Source: Dermatemys mawii
Lineage: Eukaryota > Chordata > Testudines > Dermatemydidae
NCBI GenBank assembly: GCA_007922305.1
Contig: ML677351.1
Span: forward strand, 9,825,558-9,889,557
Direction of reading: 5' to 3'
DNA length: 64,000 bases
Shown piece after piece: positions 45,670-55,495 of the stretch (positions are counted from its first letter, which is position 1; the number at the start of each line of letters is the position of its first letter). The notes beneath the pieces are model-generated. The model was not told the DNA's origin. It saw nothing but the letters and a program-made list of their open reading frames with translations, and made no database searches. The position numbers and the translations under genes are program-made.

Positions 45670-48228
45670 TATCCCTCCCCACTGCTCAACACCAAGGGGT
45701 TGGGCAACTTGAGTCGACATACAATGCACTCTTGATAAGCCATCTGCGTTGCCGTCGCGACTTCCGGCTCTGTGCTGTATGCGGAACTGGAAAGGTTGAA
45801 GGGATAAGAACCATCTAGTCACTCTTACATTTTTCTCCTTATTCCGCTGCGTCCACTGAAGAGGGGCATGGTCAGTCATGAGGGTAAACTGTCTACCAAG
45901 CAGGTAGTATCGCAGTGTTTCCATGGCCCACTTAACGGCAAGGCATTCCCTCTCGACCACAGCATACTTCTGTTCCCTTGGGAGAAGTTTTCTACTCAGA
46001 TAGGGGATTGGATGTTGTTCTTCCCTGACCATCTGGGATAGGACAGCCCCTAGTCCAACTTCAGATGCGTCTGTCTGCAAAATGAACTCCTTAGTGAAAT
46101 CTGGAGCTATAAGTCCAGGGTCACTGCGAAGGGCTGTCCGTAGCTCTGTAAATGCCCTCTCTGCTGTGTCTGTCCATCGCACCATCTCAGGTCCCCGAGC
46201 TTTTATGAGATCTGTCAAGGCACTTGCCCTAGTGGCAAGATGGGGAATAAAGCGTCTATAGTACCCCACTACACCCAAAAATGCCCGGACTTGTTTCTTA
46301 CGAACCGGTCGGGGCCAGTTTTGGATGGCCTCTAGTTTATTGAGTTGGGGTTTCACTACACCTCGTCCCACAATGTACCACAGATACTTCGCCTCCGTTA
46401 ATCCTATGGCACACTTTGCAGGGTTTGCGACAAGGCCAGCACGCCTTAGGGTGTCTAGGACAGCTTCTACCTTTTCCAGGTGGGTTTCCCAGTCTGAGGT
46501 ATGAATAATTACATCATCGAGGTAGGCAGCTGCATAACTGGCATGGAGACGCAATAGCTTATCCATAAGGCGCTGAAAGGTTGCTGGGGCCCTGTGTAGA
46601 CCGAATGGAAGGACTGAATATTGAAACAGTCCCTCTGGGGTGGAGAAAGCGGTCTTTTCCTTTGCGTCTTCAGCAAGGGGGATTTGCCAGTACCCTTTAG
46701 TTAAATCCAGAGTGGTCAGGAACCGGGCATTTCCCAGTCGGTCCCCTAACTCGTTTATCCAGGGTATAGGATATGCGTCGAACTGGGACACTTCATTCAG
46801 CCGACGGAAATCATTGCAAAACCTTGTGGAGCCATCTGGTTTGGGTACTAGCACGATCGGGCTAGACCACTGACTGCGGGACTCTTCAATTACCCCTAAC
46901 TCCAACATTTTCTTTACTTCTGCTCTGATTTCTTCTCTTTTGGCCGCTGGCACTCGGTAACATCTCATCGTCACCTTGGCCCCAGGGTTTGTAATGATGT
47001 GGTGATATGTCTCAGTTGTTCGTCCTGGCCGAGATAAGAATATATCTTGGTTCCTGTTGATCACCTCAACCACCTCCTCTCTTTGGGCTGGTGTTAAATC
47101 AGGAGATATCTTCACCTGCTCGGGGTTCTGTTTTTCCTGCAATGGGTCCTTGTGAGCAACTACACACGCTTCTTGGGTATGCCAGGGTTTTAGAAGGTTG
47201 ATGTGATATATCTGCTCTAGTTTTCGACGTCCTGGTTGTCTCACCTTGTAATTTACTTCCCCAACAGGTTTGACTACTTCATAGGGCCCTTGCCAATGGG
47301 TCAACAACTTACTTTCGGCCATGGGTACCAGTACCATTACTCGGTCACCAGGTTGGAACTGACGTACCTTGGCTTGACGGTTGTAGTAAGTTCTCTGGGC
47401 CTCTTGGGCCTTTTCCCTCACTATGGGAGTGACCCAGGCTATCCGGTTCCTCATCTGTAGCACATGTTCTATAACATTCTTCCCCTCACTTGGTTCCTCC
47501 TCCCAAATTTCCTTGGCTATGTCCAAGATGCCTCGGGGGTTGCGTCCATACAGTAGCTCAAAGAGGGAGAATCCAGTGGAAGCTTGGGGGACCTCACAGA
47601 TGGCAAACATGAGGCACGTTAGTAGGTTGTCCCAGTCTTTCCCATCCTTGCTTACCACTTTTCTTATCATGGCTTTGAGGGTCCGATTGAATCTTTCCAC
47701 CAGACCATCAGTTTGTGGATGGTAAACTGAGGTCTGCAGGGTCTGGACATGGAGCAGGGAACACAGGCCCTTCATTAACTTGGACATGAATGGTGTTCCT
47801 TGGTCTGTGAGGATTTCTTTTGGCAGCCCTACCCGGGCAAAGATTGCCAACAATTCTTTGGCAATGTTCTTGGAGGCTGTGTTTCGTAAGGGAACAGCTT
47901 CTGGATATCTGGTTGCATAGTCTAGGATGACAAGCTCATACTGATGGCCTCAGGTTGTTTTCTCTAGTGGTCCCACAAGGTCCATAGCGATCCGCTCAAA
48001 TGGAACTTCAATGACCGGCAGGGGAACCAAAGGAGCTCTCAGATGTGGACGAGGGCTGTGCAGTTGACATTCAGGGCAGGAGGCACAGTACCGCCGGACA
48101 TCTTCATGTACTCCTGGCCAAGAGAACCTGCTTAAGATTCGTGCCTGGGTTTTCTCCACTCCCAGGTGCCCTCCAAAAAGGTGACTGTGAGCGAGGATTA
48201 ATATTGCCTTCTGGTGTTTCTGGGGCAT
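45580..48228 (-). pseudogene. pol: Pol: integrase, reverse transcriptase, RNase H (one internal stop)
   Basis: One frame from 48228 to 45580 is interrupted only by a TGA at 47950-47952. In order: the integrase zinc finger (HSHLFGGHLG...CASCPEC, about 48190-48060); the integrase core with IAMDLVG, LTDQGTPF and TDGLVERFN carrying the D, D and E; and a GPY/F-like module (HWQGPYEVVKPVG). RT follows with WSSPIVLVPKPDGS, LDLTKGYWQI, VLPFGL and YLDD (about 46511-46523), then RNase H with TDASEVGLGAVLS and a MTDHAPL block. Integrase before RT is opposite to most gypsy elements. The frame ends inside the 3' LTR. The stop lies between the first and second acidic residues of integrase, so no whole integrase can be made. 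Confidence 0.9.
45670..45683 (-). promoter_or_regulatory. Polypurine tract
   Basis: On the minus strand AGTGGGGAGGGATA lies directly before the TGTGAC of the 3' LTR, the expected position for the plus-strand primer. Confidence 0.75.
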
Positions 48229-48308
48229 AAGGAGCTGGTGTTTTGCTCCTGCATTTGTATGACCCGGTATAGGAGATTCCTTTTTACCACAAAATAAGGC
48301 CCTGGCCC

Positions 48309-49511
48309 TCAGGCCTTTCCCTCTAGAGGTACCCCATCTATTTCGGCCACCTCCTTCCTGGTGTTCTCGTACCTTGGGTCTTCCACCTGGTCTTGTCCAA
48401 AAGTCTTTCTCTCGGGACTTATCAGCCTGAATTCTGAGGGACCTATCTCTGCCCTCTCGCCTGGCTCTAAGAGGTTGGGGTTGGAACCAGTTTCTGACCC
48501 CTCTTCCATCTCGGGGCTCTCCCCATCAGTTGCCTGTGTTTGTCTGCCTATACAGGCAGCCCTCTGTCCTTGCATCAGGATTCAGGTACCGAAGGCTTTG
48601 GCTGCCCTTCTCTCTCTTTTGGTCTTCCGACCTTTCCCTGGGACAGGGAATAGTTCCTGGGATATTTCTGCGAAAAATGGAAGGTGACATTCTGCTGTGG
48701 AAGTCTCCCGAAATTCGGGGAGCTCCCCTCCCTCCAGCAGCTCTGGTGGGAGCAAGTTCCTAAACCCAGGGAAATCTCTCCCTATGAGCACAGGATATGG
48801 AAGTTTTGGGACTACACCTACTTTCACCCCAATGACGTTTCCCTGAATTTCAATTTTTACTGGTATGATGTGATAGTAACTAACAGTCCCACGGATACAG
48901 GTTATCCCTGTATGCTTTGCCTGCATTAACTGGCTGCGCTTCACTAATTTACCTGAAATTAGGGTGATAGCACTCTCCGAGTCTACGAGTGCTATGGTTT
49001 CTACCTCATTCAACTTTACCTGCCTTGTATATTTATGTGGGGTGACTGCGACCCCTACAAGATTGAGTAGGCTGCAAGGGTCTGTTCTGTCCCCCAAGTT
49101 GCACTGCATTGGCTCTATGACATTGGGGCACTGAGCAGCTATGTGCCCCAACTCCCCGCACCCATAACACCTATAATTGCTTCTAGTCACTCCCCTATCA
49201 CGTGGGTTAGGGGTTTTAGTCCCAAGACCTCCCTCACTCAGGCCTTTCCCTTCCTTCTGGGTTCTCACCTGGTTTTTAGCCTCCTTCTTCTTCCACCTAG
49301 GACTTCCCAGGGGTTTGGCTGCCCGACCCTCCACGGTCGGGGTCGAATATTTGATTACTGAGGGGCCTTCCTGGGGTAGCTGGATCAATTCCCTGGCTGT
49401 TATCTGTCTTTCCACCAAGGCGATCGTTTCGTCGTAGGTGGATAGATCGTTCTGGCAAACCCACTTTCGGAGATCTGGCGGCAGTCTCCGCATGTAATGG
49501 TCCAGGACCAA
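48309..49511 (-). pseudogene. gag: Gag C-terminus, zinc knuckle and protease, with linker
   Basis: The frame begins in the second half of a capsid-like domain ([18 protein letters not shown]). A basic linker follows, then a CCHC zinc knuckle [14 protein letters not shown] (about 49129-49170), which binds RNA. Next comes an aspartic protease whose active site reads VDSESAIT instead of the usual D-S/T-G, and a later LIGRDF block. A TGA at 48582-48584 is followed in the same frame by an acidic linker to the TGA at 48309. Beyond that the frame shifts near 48230-48260 before integrase. The protease G to E change should abolish catalysis. Confidence 0.8.
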
Positions 49512-49613
49512 AGTCTCTAAAATCTCCTCCGGGATGCATGCCTCAGGCCATAACCATTTCTGAGTGAGGTGTATGAGGTCGAATAGTTGGGACCTCGGAG
49601 GTTTGTCCTCCCT

Positions 49614-50102
49614 TTATTTCCACTCCTGGAACCTCTGCGCCCGTACTGCTGTTGTCACCCCTATTCATGCTAGGATCTCTGCCCTCAGTTGGGAATAGTC
49701 AGCGGCATCCTCGGTGGGCAGATCAAAGTAGGCCTTCTGGGCCTCTCCACACAAAAAAGGGGTGAGAATGCTGGCCCACTGCTCCTGGGGCCATGTCTCC
49801 CGCTGAGCAGTCCTTTCAAATGAGAGGAGATACGCCTCTACATCATCATCTCCCGTCATTTTCGACAGACAACCAGCAGCCCTCCATACTCGCGACCCCT
49901 CAGAACCTTGGTTTTTGGTGATGAGGGCTTTCAGTTGATCTACCACCTCCCGCAAGAGGGCTCGATCCTGAGAGGCCTGCCCTATCAATAATTGATTAGT
50001 TTCTCGTACCCGCAGGGACTCCTGTTGTGCCATAGCATGGGCTCGGGTGGCCTCCTGCTGGGTTGCAATGGCTTGCAACAGTGCTTTTATTACGTCCTCC
50101 AT
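49614..50102 (-). pseudogene. gag: Gag N-terminus with SCAN-like capsid
   Basis: I start at the ATG at 50100-50102, the first in the frame that begins a gag-like sequence ([12 protein letters not shown]). A glutamine-rich helical region (about residues 10-60, possible coiled coil) precedes [15 protein letters not shown] and [11 protein letters not shown]. Two in-frame stops follow, TGA at 49665-49667 and TAA at 49614-49616, and the same frame resumes into 49511. The order of hydrophobic helices ([19 protein letters not shown]) resembles the SCAN domain, thought to derive from Gmr1-like gag. Confidence 0.75.
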
Positions 50103-50190
50103 TGTGGTGAGAACACCTCCAAACCTGGTGCACTTTTTTTTAAAAAAAAAATCTCTCCATTTCTTCCACCGCGCAGTGACTAAGTCAGAA

Positions 50191-50209
50191 AATCCCACGC
50201 TTGACACCA
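50191..50209 (-). promoter_or_regulatory. Primer-binding site, tRNA-Leu-like
   Basis: On the minus strand TGGTGTCAAGCGTGGGATT begins 2 nt after the 5' LTR. The TGG start is complementary to CCA. The pattern TGGTGTCA..GTGGGAT is close to what leucine tRNAs would give, with about two mismatches by memory. The tRNA identity is therefore tentative. Confidence 0.6.
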
Positions 50210-50211
50210 GT

Positions 50212-50872
50212 TGTGACAAAGCTCCAAGTTTGTACTTGTGGGTCCTGCGCTTCCTGGCAGATTTAGGGGCCTCAGAAAATCATCTAGGCACCAGAGTGAC
50301 CTCCCTTTCTCAGTATAATTGGCAAGAGTCACCGCCTAGTGAGTTACCTTCATCACAGGCCAGTATGGAAGGTGGAAAAAGGGAGGAGCCCGGGCTCGCC
50401 CTCTACTCTGGGCTCCAGCCCAGGGACCCTAATAGTATCAGCTAAGATGGCTGAACTTTTATCCACAAAACACAATACAATTCCCTGGGCTACTTCCCCA
50501 CAGCAGTCCCTGCTTCTTCAAACTCCACTTCACCCTTACCTCAGGGCCTCCTTCCTTCTGGATGATATGTTGTCCATCACTCAGTCTCACCAACAGCACA
50601 ACTTCCTTCCACAGCTCCTGACACCCACAGCCCACCTGACTAACTGGGAGGTTTTTATCTGGTTTCAGCCAGTGCCTGATTGGCTTCAGGTGCCCCAATC
50701 AGGCTAGCTGTTTCTACTCCTTTCTAGAAAGTTCTTAATTGGCCCCAGGTGTCTTGATTGGCCTGGAGTAGCCTTTGTTTGGCTATCCAGGGAACAGGGA
50801 CCTGCACATCCTGAGGCTGATATACCTGCCTTTCAGCACTCTCCTATACCCTTCTGGTCTAACTCCATCACC
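50212..50872 (-). mobile_element. 5' LTR of Gmr1-like Ty3/gypsy element
   Basis: 661 bp, gap-free match to the other LTR. Its outer end reads GGTGAT on the minus strand where the other LTR has TGTGAC, so the terminal TG has mutated. The inner end keeps GTCACA next to the primer-binding site. Confidence 0.9.
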
Positions 50873-51039
50873 GCACATATGTGCAGAGCTGCTGGGCCCA
50901 GGTAAATGCCACTACATTGCTTCTCCATGGTACCTGCCTTTGGCCAGGAGTTAATCAGTTTAGGGGCATTTTTGAATTCCTAACTTTTCTTGGAGGCACA
51001 GGTGGCCTCAGTGGGCCTTTTCCCCATCCACATCTAGTC

Positions 51040-51240
51040 AGATAATTGAGTCCTTTCTCTCAAAAATGGACTTTATTATTGTTATCCATGCCTTTGTGAC
51101 CTCCAGACTATATTTCTGAAAAATGCTTCATACATGACTGCATTTGAAGGCCATTCAGAAACTACAGCAGGTTCAGAATAAGGCTACCTGATTGCTAGCC
51201 AGCATCAGTTGCAGAGAGCGTAATATGGGGCAGAGTTAGC
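51040..51240 (+). mobile_element. L2-like LINE fragment
   Basis: The translated fragment reads HAFVTSRL (about 51090-51113), and the nucleotides GGCCATTCAGAAACTACAGCAGGTTCAGAATA follow the usual ..aIrkLQ.VQNaA block. Other L2-type landmarks are lost. It is short and diverged. Confidence 0.55.
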
Positions 51241-51739
51241 CCATCCATAGTTAACGGTGTAAACAGCCTCCATTTAAAATCCTACTGTACAGCTGCTACT
51301 TATTTTACATAAAGGTGGAGAGAGGAGGCAAACACGTGGGTGTCAGATGTGGGGAAGGTAAATGTAAAAGCAGAATCATGCTTGCGTGCTACAATGGATG
51401 GCTGAGGACTTAGCTAGGAATTTCTGTGGTTTTTATACTTGTGTTGGTGAAATATTCAGCTGACCAACCTAAATTGGGTTTGCACAACATTTTTTGTTTC
51501 TGGAAAATCCCCAGGTTTTCTGTTCATCATCTCCATTCTGATCATCAGTCACATAGATACACTGACATTGATATGAATAATTATTTTTATGCTCCTGAGG
51601 AGAGTCAAGAATGTCCCCTTTGTGCTCCCCACACAGACATGCTCCCCCAGTGATCCCCTCCACAACGTCTCTCCTCATTCCCCTGAGTGTTCTCATGAGT
51701 GGCCGGAATGATCCCCTAACTTGCACCCTCATGTGCACA

Positions 51740-51842
51740 CACAAACCCTTAACTTGTAAGGTCTTTGGGACAAGGATTGTCTTTTTATTTTGTATTTGTA
51801 CAGATACCATCACTGTGGGGGCCCTGGTCTCTGACTAGGGCT
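51740..51842 (+). repeat. SINE 3' tail fragment (MIR/L2-type)
   Basis: TGTAAGGTCTTTGGGACAAGG, TTTGTATTTGTACAGATACC and GGGGCCCTGGTCTCTGACTAGG are the recurrent tail. A matching terminal AATATAAATAATAAAG occurs at 52012-52027, so about 160 bp may have been inserted in between. Confidence 0.6.
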
Positions 51843-52370
51843 CCCACAAGCTTGCTTGCCTTGTCCCATTAGCCAGAGTTGGCAGGGCAGACCCATTGAG
51901 CATATGTGATTGACACACCTTTTACAAACCGGCTGGCCAGGCCTGGTGTTTGAAGTTGGAGTTTTCCTTCTCCTAGGTAGACTGCCTGCCATAGCTGACA
52001 ACATGCAACTAGAATATAAATAATAAAGAATACCCATATTTACCTCCTTGCCCTCTACTCAGACACATTTATGATAGCATATTTTTTTGTAAATTTAAAA
52101 AATAATTTAAATATATCTTACAAGGAGCAAAAGCAAAGTAAACTACTTAGGAATCATGTTTCTTTTTCCCAAGCATTTTTTTCTTTGTTTAAATATTTTG
52201 CTGCGGGTTTCAGGTTATTTTCAAGAACCAACACAAAATGGGAGCGAGTATAGGCAAAGCAAATCAGTATTTGACAAATTTTATTATTTTATATCACAAC
52301 AGGACCTTCTCACAGTACCTCCCCTTGCTTTTACTAGCTACATGTCAGTCTAGGGTCCTCATCATGGTAG

Positions 52371-52555
52371 CAACTGAGCACCTCACAATCATTAACAGTT
52401 TTTAGCCCCACAGCACTTCATGAGGTAGGGAGGTGGATTTTGCAACAAAGGGTAAGTTTAGTGATTTGCCACAGGAAGACTGTGCCCGAGGCAAGAACTG
52501 AAATCTCCTGAGTCACAGGCTTGTGTCCCGCGCACTGTACCCACCCTTTCCTCTC
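52371..52555 (-). repeat. MIR-like SINE, reverse orientation
   Basis: CACAGCACTTCATGAGGTAGGG, GATTTGCCACAGGAAGAC, GAACTGAAATCTCCTGAGTC and a final CGCGCACTGTACCCACC follow the reverse complement of MIR. Confidence 0.65.
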
Positions 52556-52789
52556 TGTCATATTTCATCCAAAGATAGGGTTTTATTGCAATACCCTTGG
52601 AAGCTTTTTTAACAGTTCAATGCTGCTGATGCAAACTGCTAGAAGAGTAGAATTGAAATAAAACATAGAAAGGGAACATTTTTGATTTGGGGAAAAAATA
52701 GCACAATTCTTCCTCTCTTTTTGCATTCAGTGAGCTAAGCATAGGCACACCTGACCTAAATCATGTCATCATATATTAGAGACACACAG

Positions 52790-52850
52790 TAAGTGAGGTA
52801 ATATATTTTGTTGAGCCAACTTCTGTTGGTAAGGAAGAGAAGCTTTCAAG
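52790..52850 (-). repeat. Tail fragment of a second Penelope-like family
   Basis: GTGAGGTAATATATTTTGTT, GAGCCAACTTCTGTTGGTAAGG and GAGAAGCTTTCAAG correspond to a different tail type common in reptiles. On the minus strand it reads CTTGAAAGCTTCTC, the GAAA plus short stem III part of a hammerhead-like motif. It breaks off exactly there. Confidence 0.4.
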
Positions 52851-52894
52851 TTTAGGGCAAGTCTACACTACAAAATTAAGTCAACCTAAGTCAT

Positions 52895-52900
52895 GTCAAT
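52895..52900 (+). repeat. 6-bp target-site duplication, left
   Basis: GTCAAT, repeated at 53531-53536. Confidence 0.85.
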
Positions 52901-53530
52901 TGTTACAGGGTACTCGGGGTCTCATAGGAACGAGGCACACACACAGCTGCTGAATAGAAGTAGTGAGTTTATTGAAGGCAAAAATGACACATCCGCAACG
53001 GGGGCTCCCTTCGTTGCTGCCACTGAGATGGGGAAAGACCGACGCACAGGAGCAATGCTTGGGGTGAAGCCCACTGCGTGTGGGAACACAGGCAGAGAAA
53101 TAACAGGAACATTTGCATCTCATGCATACCTCATGAATAACTAATACCTTATTTTTATCTTGTTAGTATTACATAATGCAAGGAGGTGTCTCATCAGTAT
53201 TGCACAAGGCGAGCAGGCAATGAGAACTGGAAAGCACTGATATGCAAAGTATGTAATAACAAAGCAGCATCCGATAACAGCAGCGTGACCAGTAATACCC
53301 TTTCTTTCCCTGGAGTCGGGGGGTGGGGGGAAAGAGCGCTCCTAGATGTCCACCATTACAATTTCTTCCGGCATCCTACATCAATGTCCAGCCACTGCAG
53401 AAATTCAATCACTTTTGCATGTGTGCACTACGCTCCTGGTGGCAGTGGTGCATGTCCTCACCGAGGGCATGTGCAGTGATTTAACTGTAATGATGGGGCA
53501 TTGTGGGATGGCTTCTGGAAGGCAGCAACA
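52901..53530 (-). mobile_element. Solo retroviral-type LTR, minus strand
   Basis: The 630-bp unit reads TGTTGC...TAACA on the minus strand, with TGTT/AACA inverted ends and a perfect 6-bp duplication GTCAAT at both flanks. An AATAAA signal (52969-52974) lies about 70 bp before the end. A TATA-like GATAAAAATAAG lies at about 53150-53162. The order fits U3-R-U5. No internal retroviral sequence is present, so recombination between the two LTRs of a provirus is inferred. A 6-bp duplication is commonest in class II (beta-like) endogenous retroviruses. The open frames inside are not genes. Confidence 0.85.
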
Positions 53531-53722
53531 GTCAATGTAAGCAATGCAGAGACTACACTGACACACTATAATCTATAATCTAATATCTGTAATCACTGAC
53601 ACTGCATCGACCTAACCACATTGAGTTTAGTGCTACGCCTCTCGTGGAGGCTGAGTTATTAAATGGTGTAGTGAGCGAGTGGGTGGGAGCTACATTTTAT
53701 GATAGACACTTACAGACATAAG

Positions 53723-53860
53723 CGCTGACTTCCCCAGTTCCCTGTGGGTGCATGACCCCTGCTCCACCTCAATCCTCACCTCCATCCCAACCCCCACCCC
53801 ACCCTTTCCTCCAAACCCCCACCCTGCCCCGCCTCTTATGCCCTTTGTGAAAAGCATTCA
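53723..53860. repeat. C-rich repeat fragment
   Basis: GCGCTGACTTCCCCAGTTCC, TGCATGACCCCTGCTCC and a long C/A-rich run CCCAACCCCCACCCC. It resembles a common reptile repeat segment, but the class is unknown. Confidence 0.35.
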
Positions 53861-53934
53861 CCAACAGGTGATAGGGTGTTTTTATCTTTACTGTGTTTTT
53901 GTGTGAGATAATTTGAGAGCACAGTGACTGTCTG

Positions 53935-53985
53935 TATATATTATGTATATATATATTATTCATATTAATCGTATATATTAATCAT
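53935..53985. repeat. TA-rich simple repeat
   Basis: TATATATTATGTATATATATATT-type and ATATATTAATC words; low-complexity DNA. Confidence 0.7.
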
Positions 53986-54475
53986 GCTCAAGGAGATTTC
54001 TTTCGTTTGTTTCCTGTTTAGCTTTTTTGGGTTAACATTCCGCAGCACTCTTCCTTCTTGGCTGGTATACCGCAGCACAGGACTTTCTAAAAACAGTGAT
54101 GTGCTGTTTCTCACCCAGCCAGCAATGCTGAGAATAGAACTATGATCCTTCAGCTGAAATTCTCTCTGTTCGGCCTCTGAGATCATTCAAATATTTCTCC
54201 CCCTCCCGCCTTCTTGTTAGCATGCCTTTACGGCAAATGGACAGAGCTATTCCTGGTTGGCTTGTAAGCCAACTCTTTACTTGTGTGAATAATAAAAGTC
54301 AATTTATTTCATTTCTTTACCTTCCCACCATACCTGCAGGTAATTTACAATCCTTCACTTTTGCAACCTAAACCAAAAGTTACTAGTTGATAATTTATTA
54401 TCCAAACAGAGTTTAAGGTCAAATTCTTACAATAAGTGTGTATTTAAACGTTTGCTATAGCAGATAGTTTTATAC

Positions 54476-54712
54476 AGGGGCGGTGTCAGCTGTTTTGCCG
54501 CCCTAGGCAGCGAAGCAAAACAAACAAACGAACAAACCTGTCAGCAGTTCAGAGCTGCAAAGTGGCCATGGCTGCCAAAATGCCGCCGAAAGCTGCGGCG
54601 TGCTGCCTCTATTATGGATGGTGCACAACCCCTCAATGTTTGCCGCTGGTGCCTGCCCTCGGATGAGTTGCCACCGAAATGCCGCCATGCAAATCCTGCC
54701 GAGGTTGGTTAG
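54476..54712. mobile_element. hAT-like fragment
   Basis: CAGGGGCGGTGTCAGC starts the unit, followed by TTTTGCCGCCCTAGGCAGC, then AAATGCCGCCGAAAGC, and again GAAATGCCGCCATGC. The CAGGGGCGG end is hAT-like, but the opposite end is missing, so the copy is truncated or rearranged. Confidence 0.45.
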
Positions 54713-55309
54713 TGCTTGCTCCAGCCCAGGTTTTATATTCACTTTTTCTTTCAAATGCTATTGCATCAGAAATTCTAAAATGACACTCCTTTTCTCTTGA
54801 GCTAAATTCCCACAATCACATAGAAAATACATGTGTTATTTATTATTATGATAGTACCTATAGTTCCCCATCCAAGACTAAGGTCCTGTTGTTCTAGGAA
54901 CTGGACAGAGTAAGACAACAGACTTTTCCTAGTAGATTACCTGAACAGAGGATGGAGGAAAGGGATATAGCATAGGACTTATCTACATGGTGCCAGCAAC
55001 AGAAGGCTGATTTGTAAAGAGCTCTAATTGCCCCATGGAGACCCTGCTGGGCACTCGATCTAGGCCCCTCTTAGAATATGCCAGTGGGATTTACAGGGGG
55101 GCAGTTAAAGTACAGCACATTAATACACTTTTACAACTTACACCCTCTGGTGTGCTTTGCTGCACCATGTCAACAAGCCCATAAATGTTGAGCCTGATGT
55201 TATTTTAGTCTGTGACACATACTCACAAAAACAACACACACACTGCTGCTCCTGGCTGGAATTCCTCTTCACATAACAGGTAACTGGGAGTGCGGAAGAA
55301 GAAAGTTCA

Positions 55310-55495
55310 TATATGCCCCGATTTTCAGAAGTGCAGAGCACCTGCCAATTCCACAGAAGCCAATGGGAGCTGTTTTGAGAATCTGACCAATAAAACAGCA
55401 AACCTTAATGGCTTGATTTACAGACAAGCTGAACACCCGCCAACTGAAGACAATGGGAAGCTTGAGGTGCTAAACACAACTGAAAATAATCAGGG
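55310..55495. repeat. Palindromic MITE (GAAGxCAATGGG class)
   Basis: CCCCGATTTTCAGAAGTGCAGAGCACC and GAGGTGCTAAACACAACTGAAAATAATCAGGG are roughly inverse. AGAAGCCAATGGGAGCT and GAAGACAATGGGAAGCT lie within each half. Confidence 0.55.

Larger units (their letters stand above)
45009..50872 (-). mobile_element. Full-length Gmr1-like Ty3/gypsy retrotransposon
   Basis: Two 661-bp LTRs flank a 4.54-kb interior with a primer-binding site, gag, protease, integrase, RT, RNase H and a polypurine tract. Integrase precedes RT, the order that defines the Gmr1-like group of gypsy elements in deuterostomes. No envelope-like frame exists between RNase H and the 3' LTR. Several stops and one frameshift make it inactive. 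The LTR flanks (GGTCC left, GCACA right) are not duplicated. Confidence 0.9.
52855..53722. mobile_element. MITE interrupted by a solo LTR
   Basis: The left part 52855-52900 begins GGGCAAGTCTACACTAC AAAATTAAG. The right part 53531-53722 has CATCGACCTAACCACATTGAG, TTTAGTGCTACGCCTCTCGTGGAGG and GATAGACACTTACAG. Its far end is unclear because a C-rich repeat follows at about 53723. Confidence 0.6.

Noticed and set aside
46640..47725. Plus-strand open frames opposite pol
   Set aside because: They are antisense shadows of the integrase and RT coding region.
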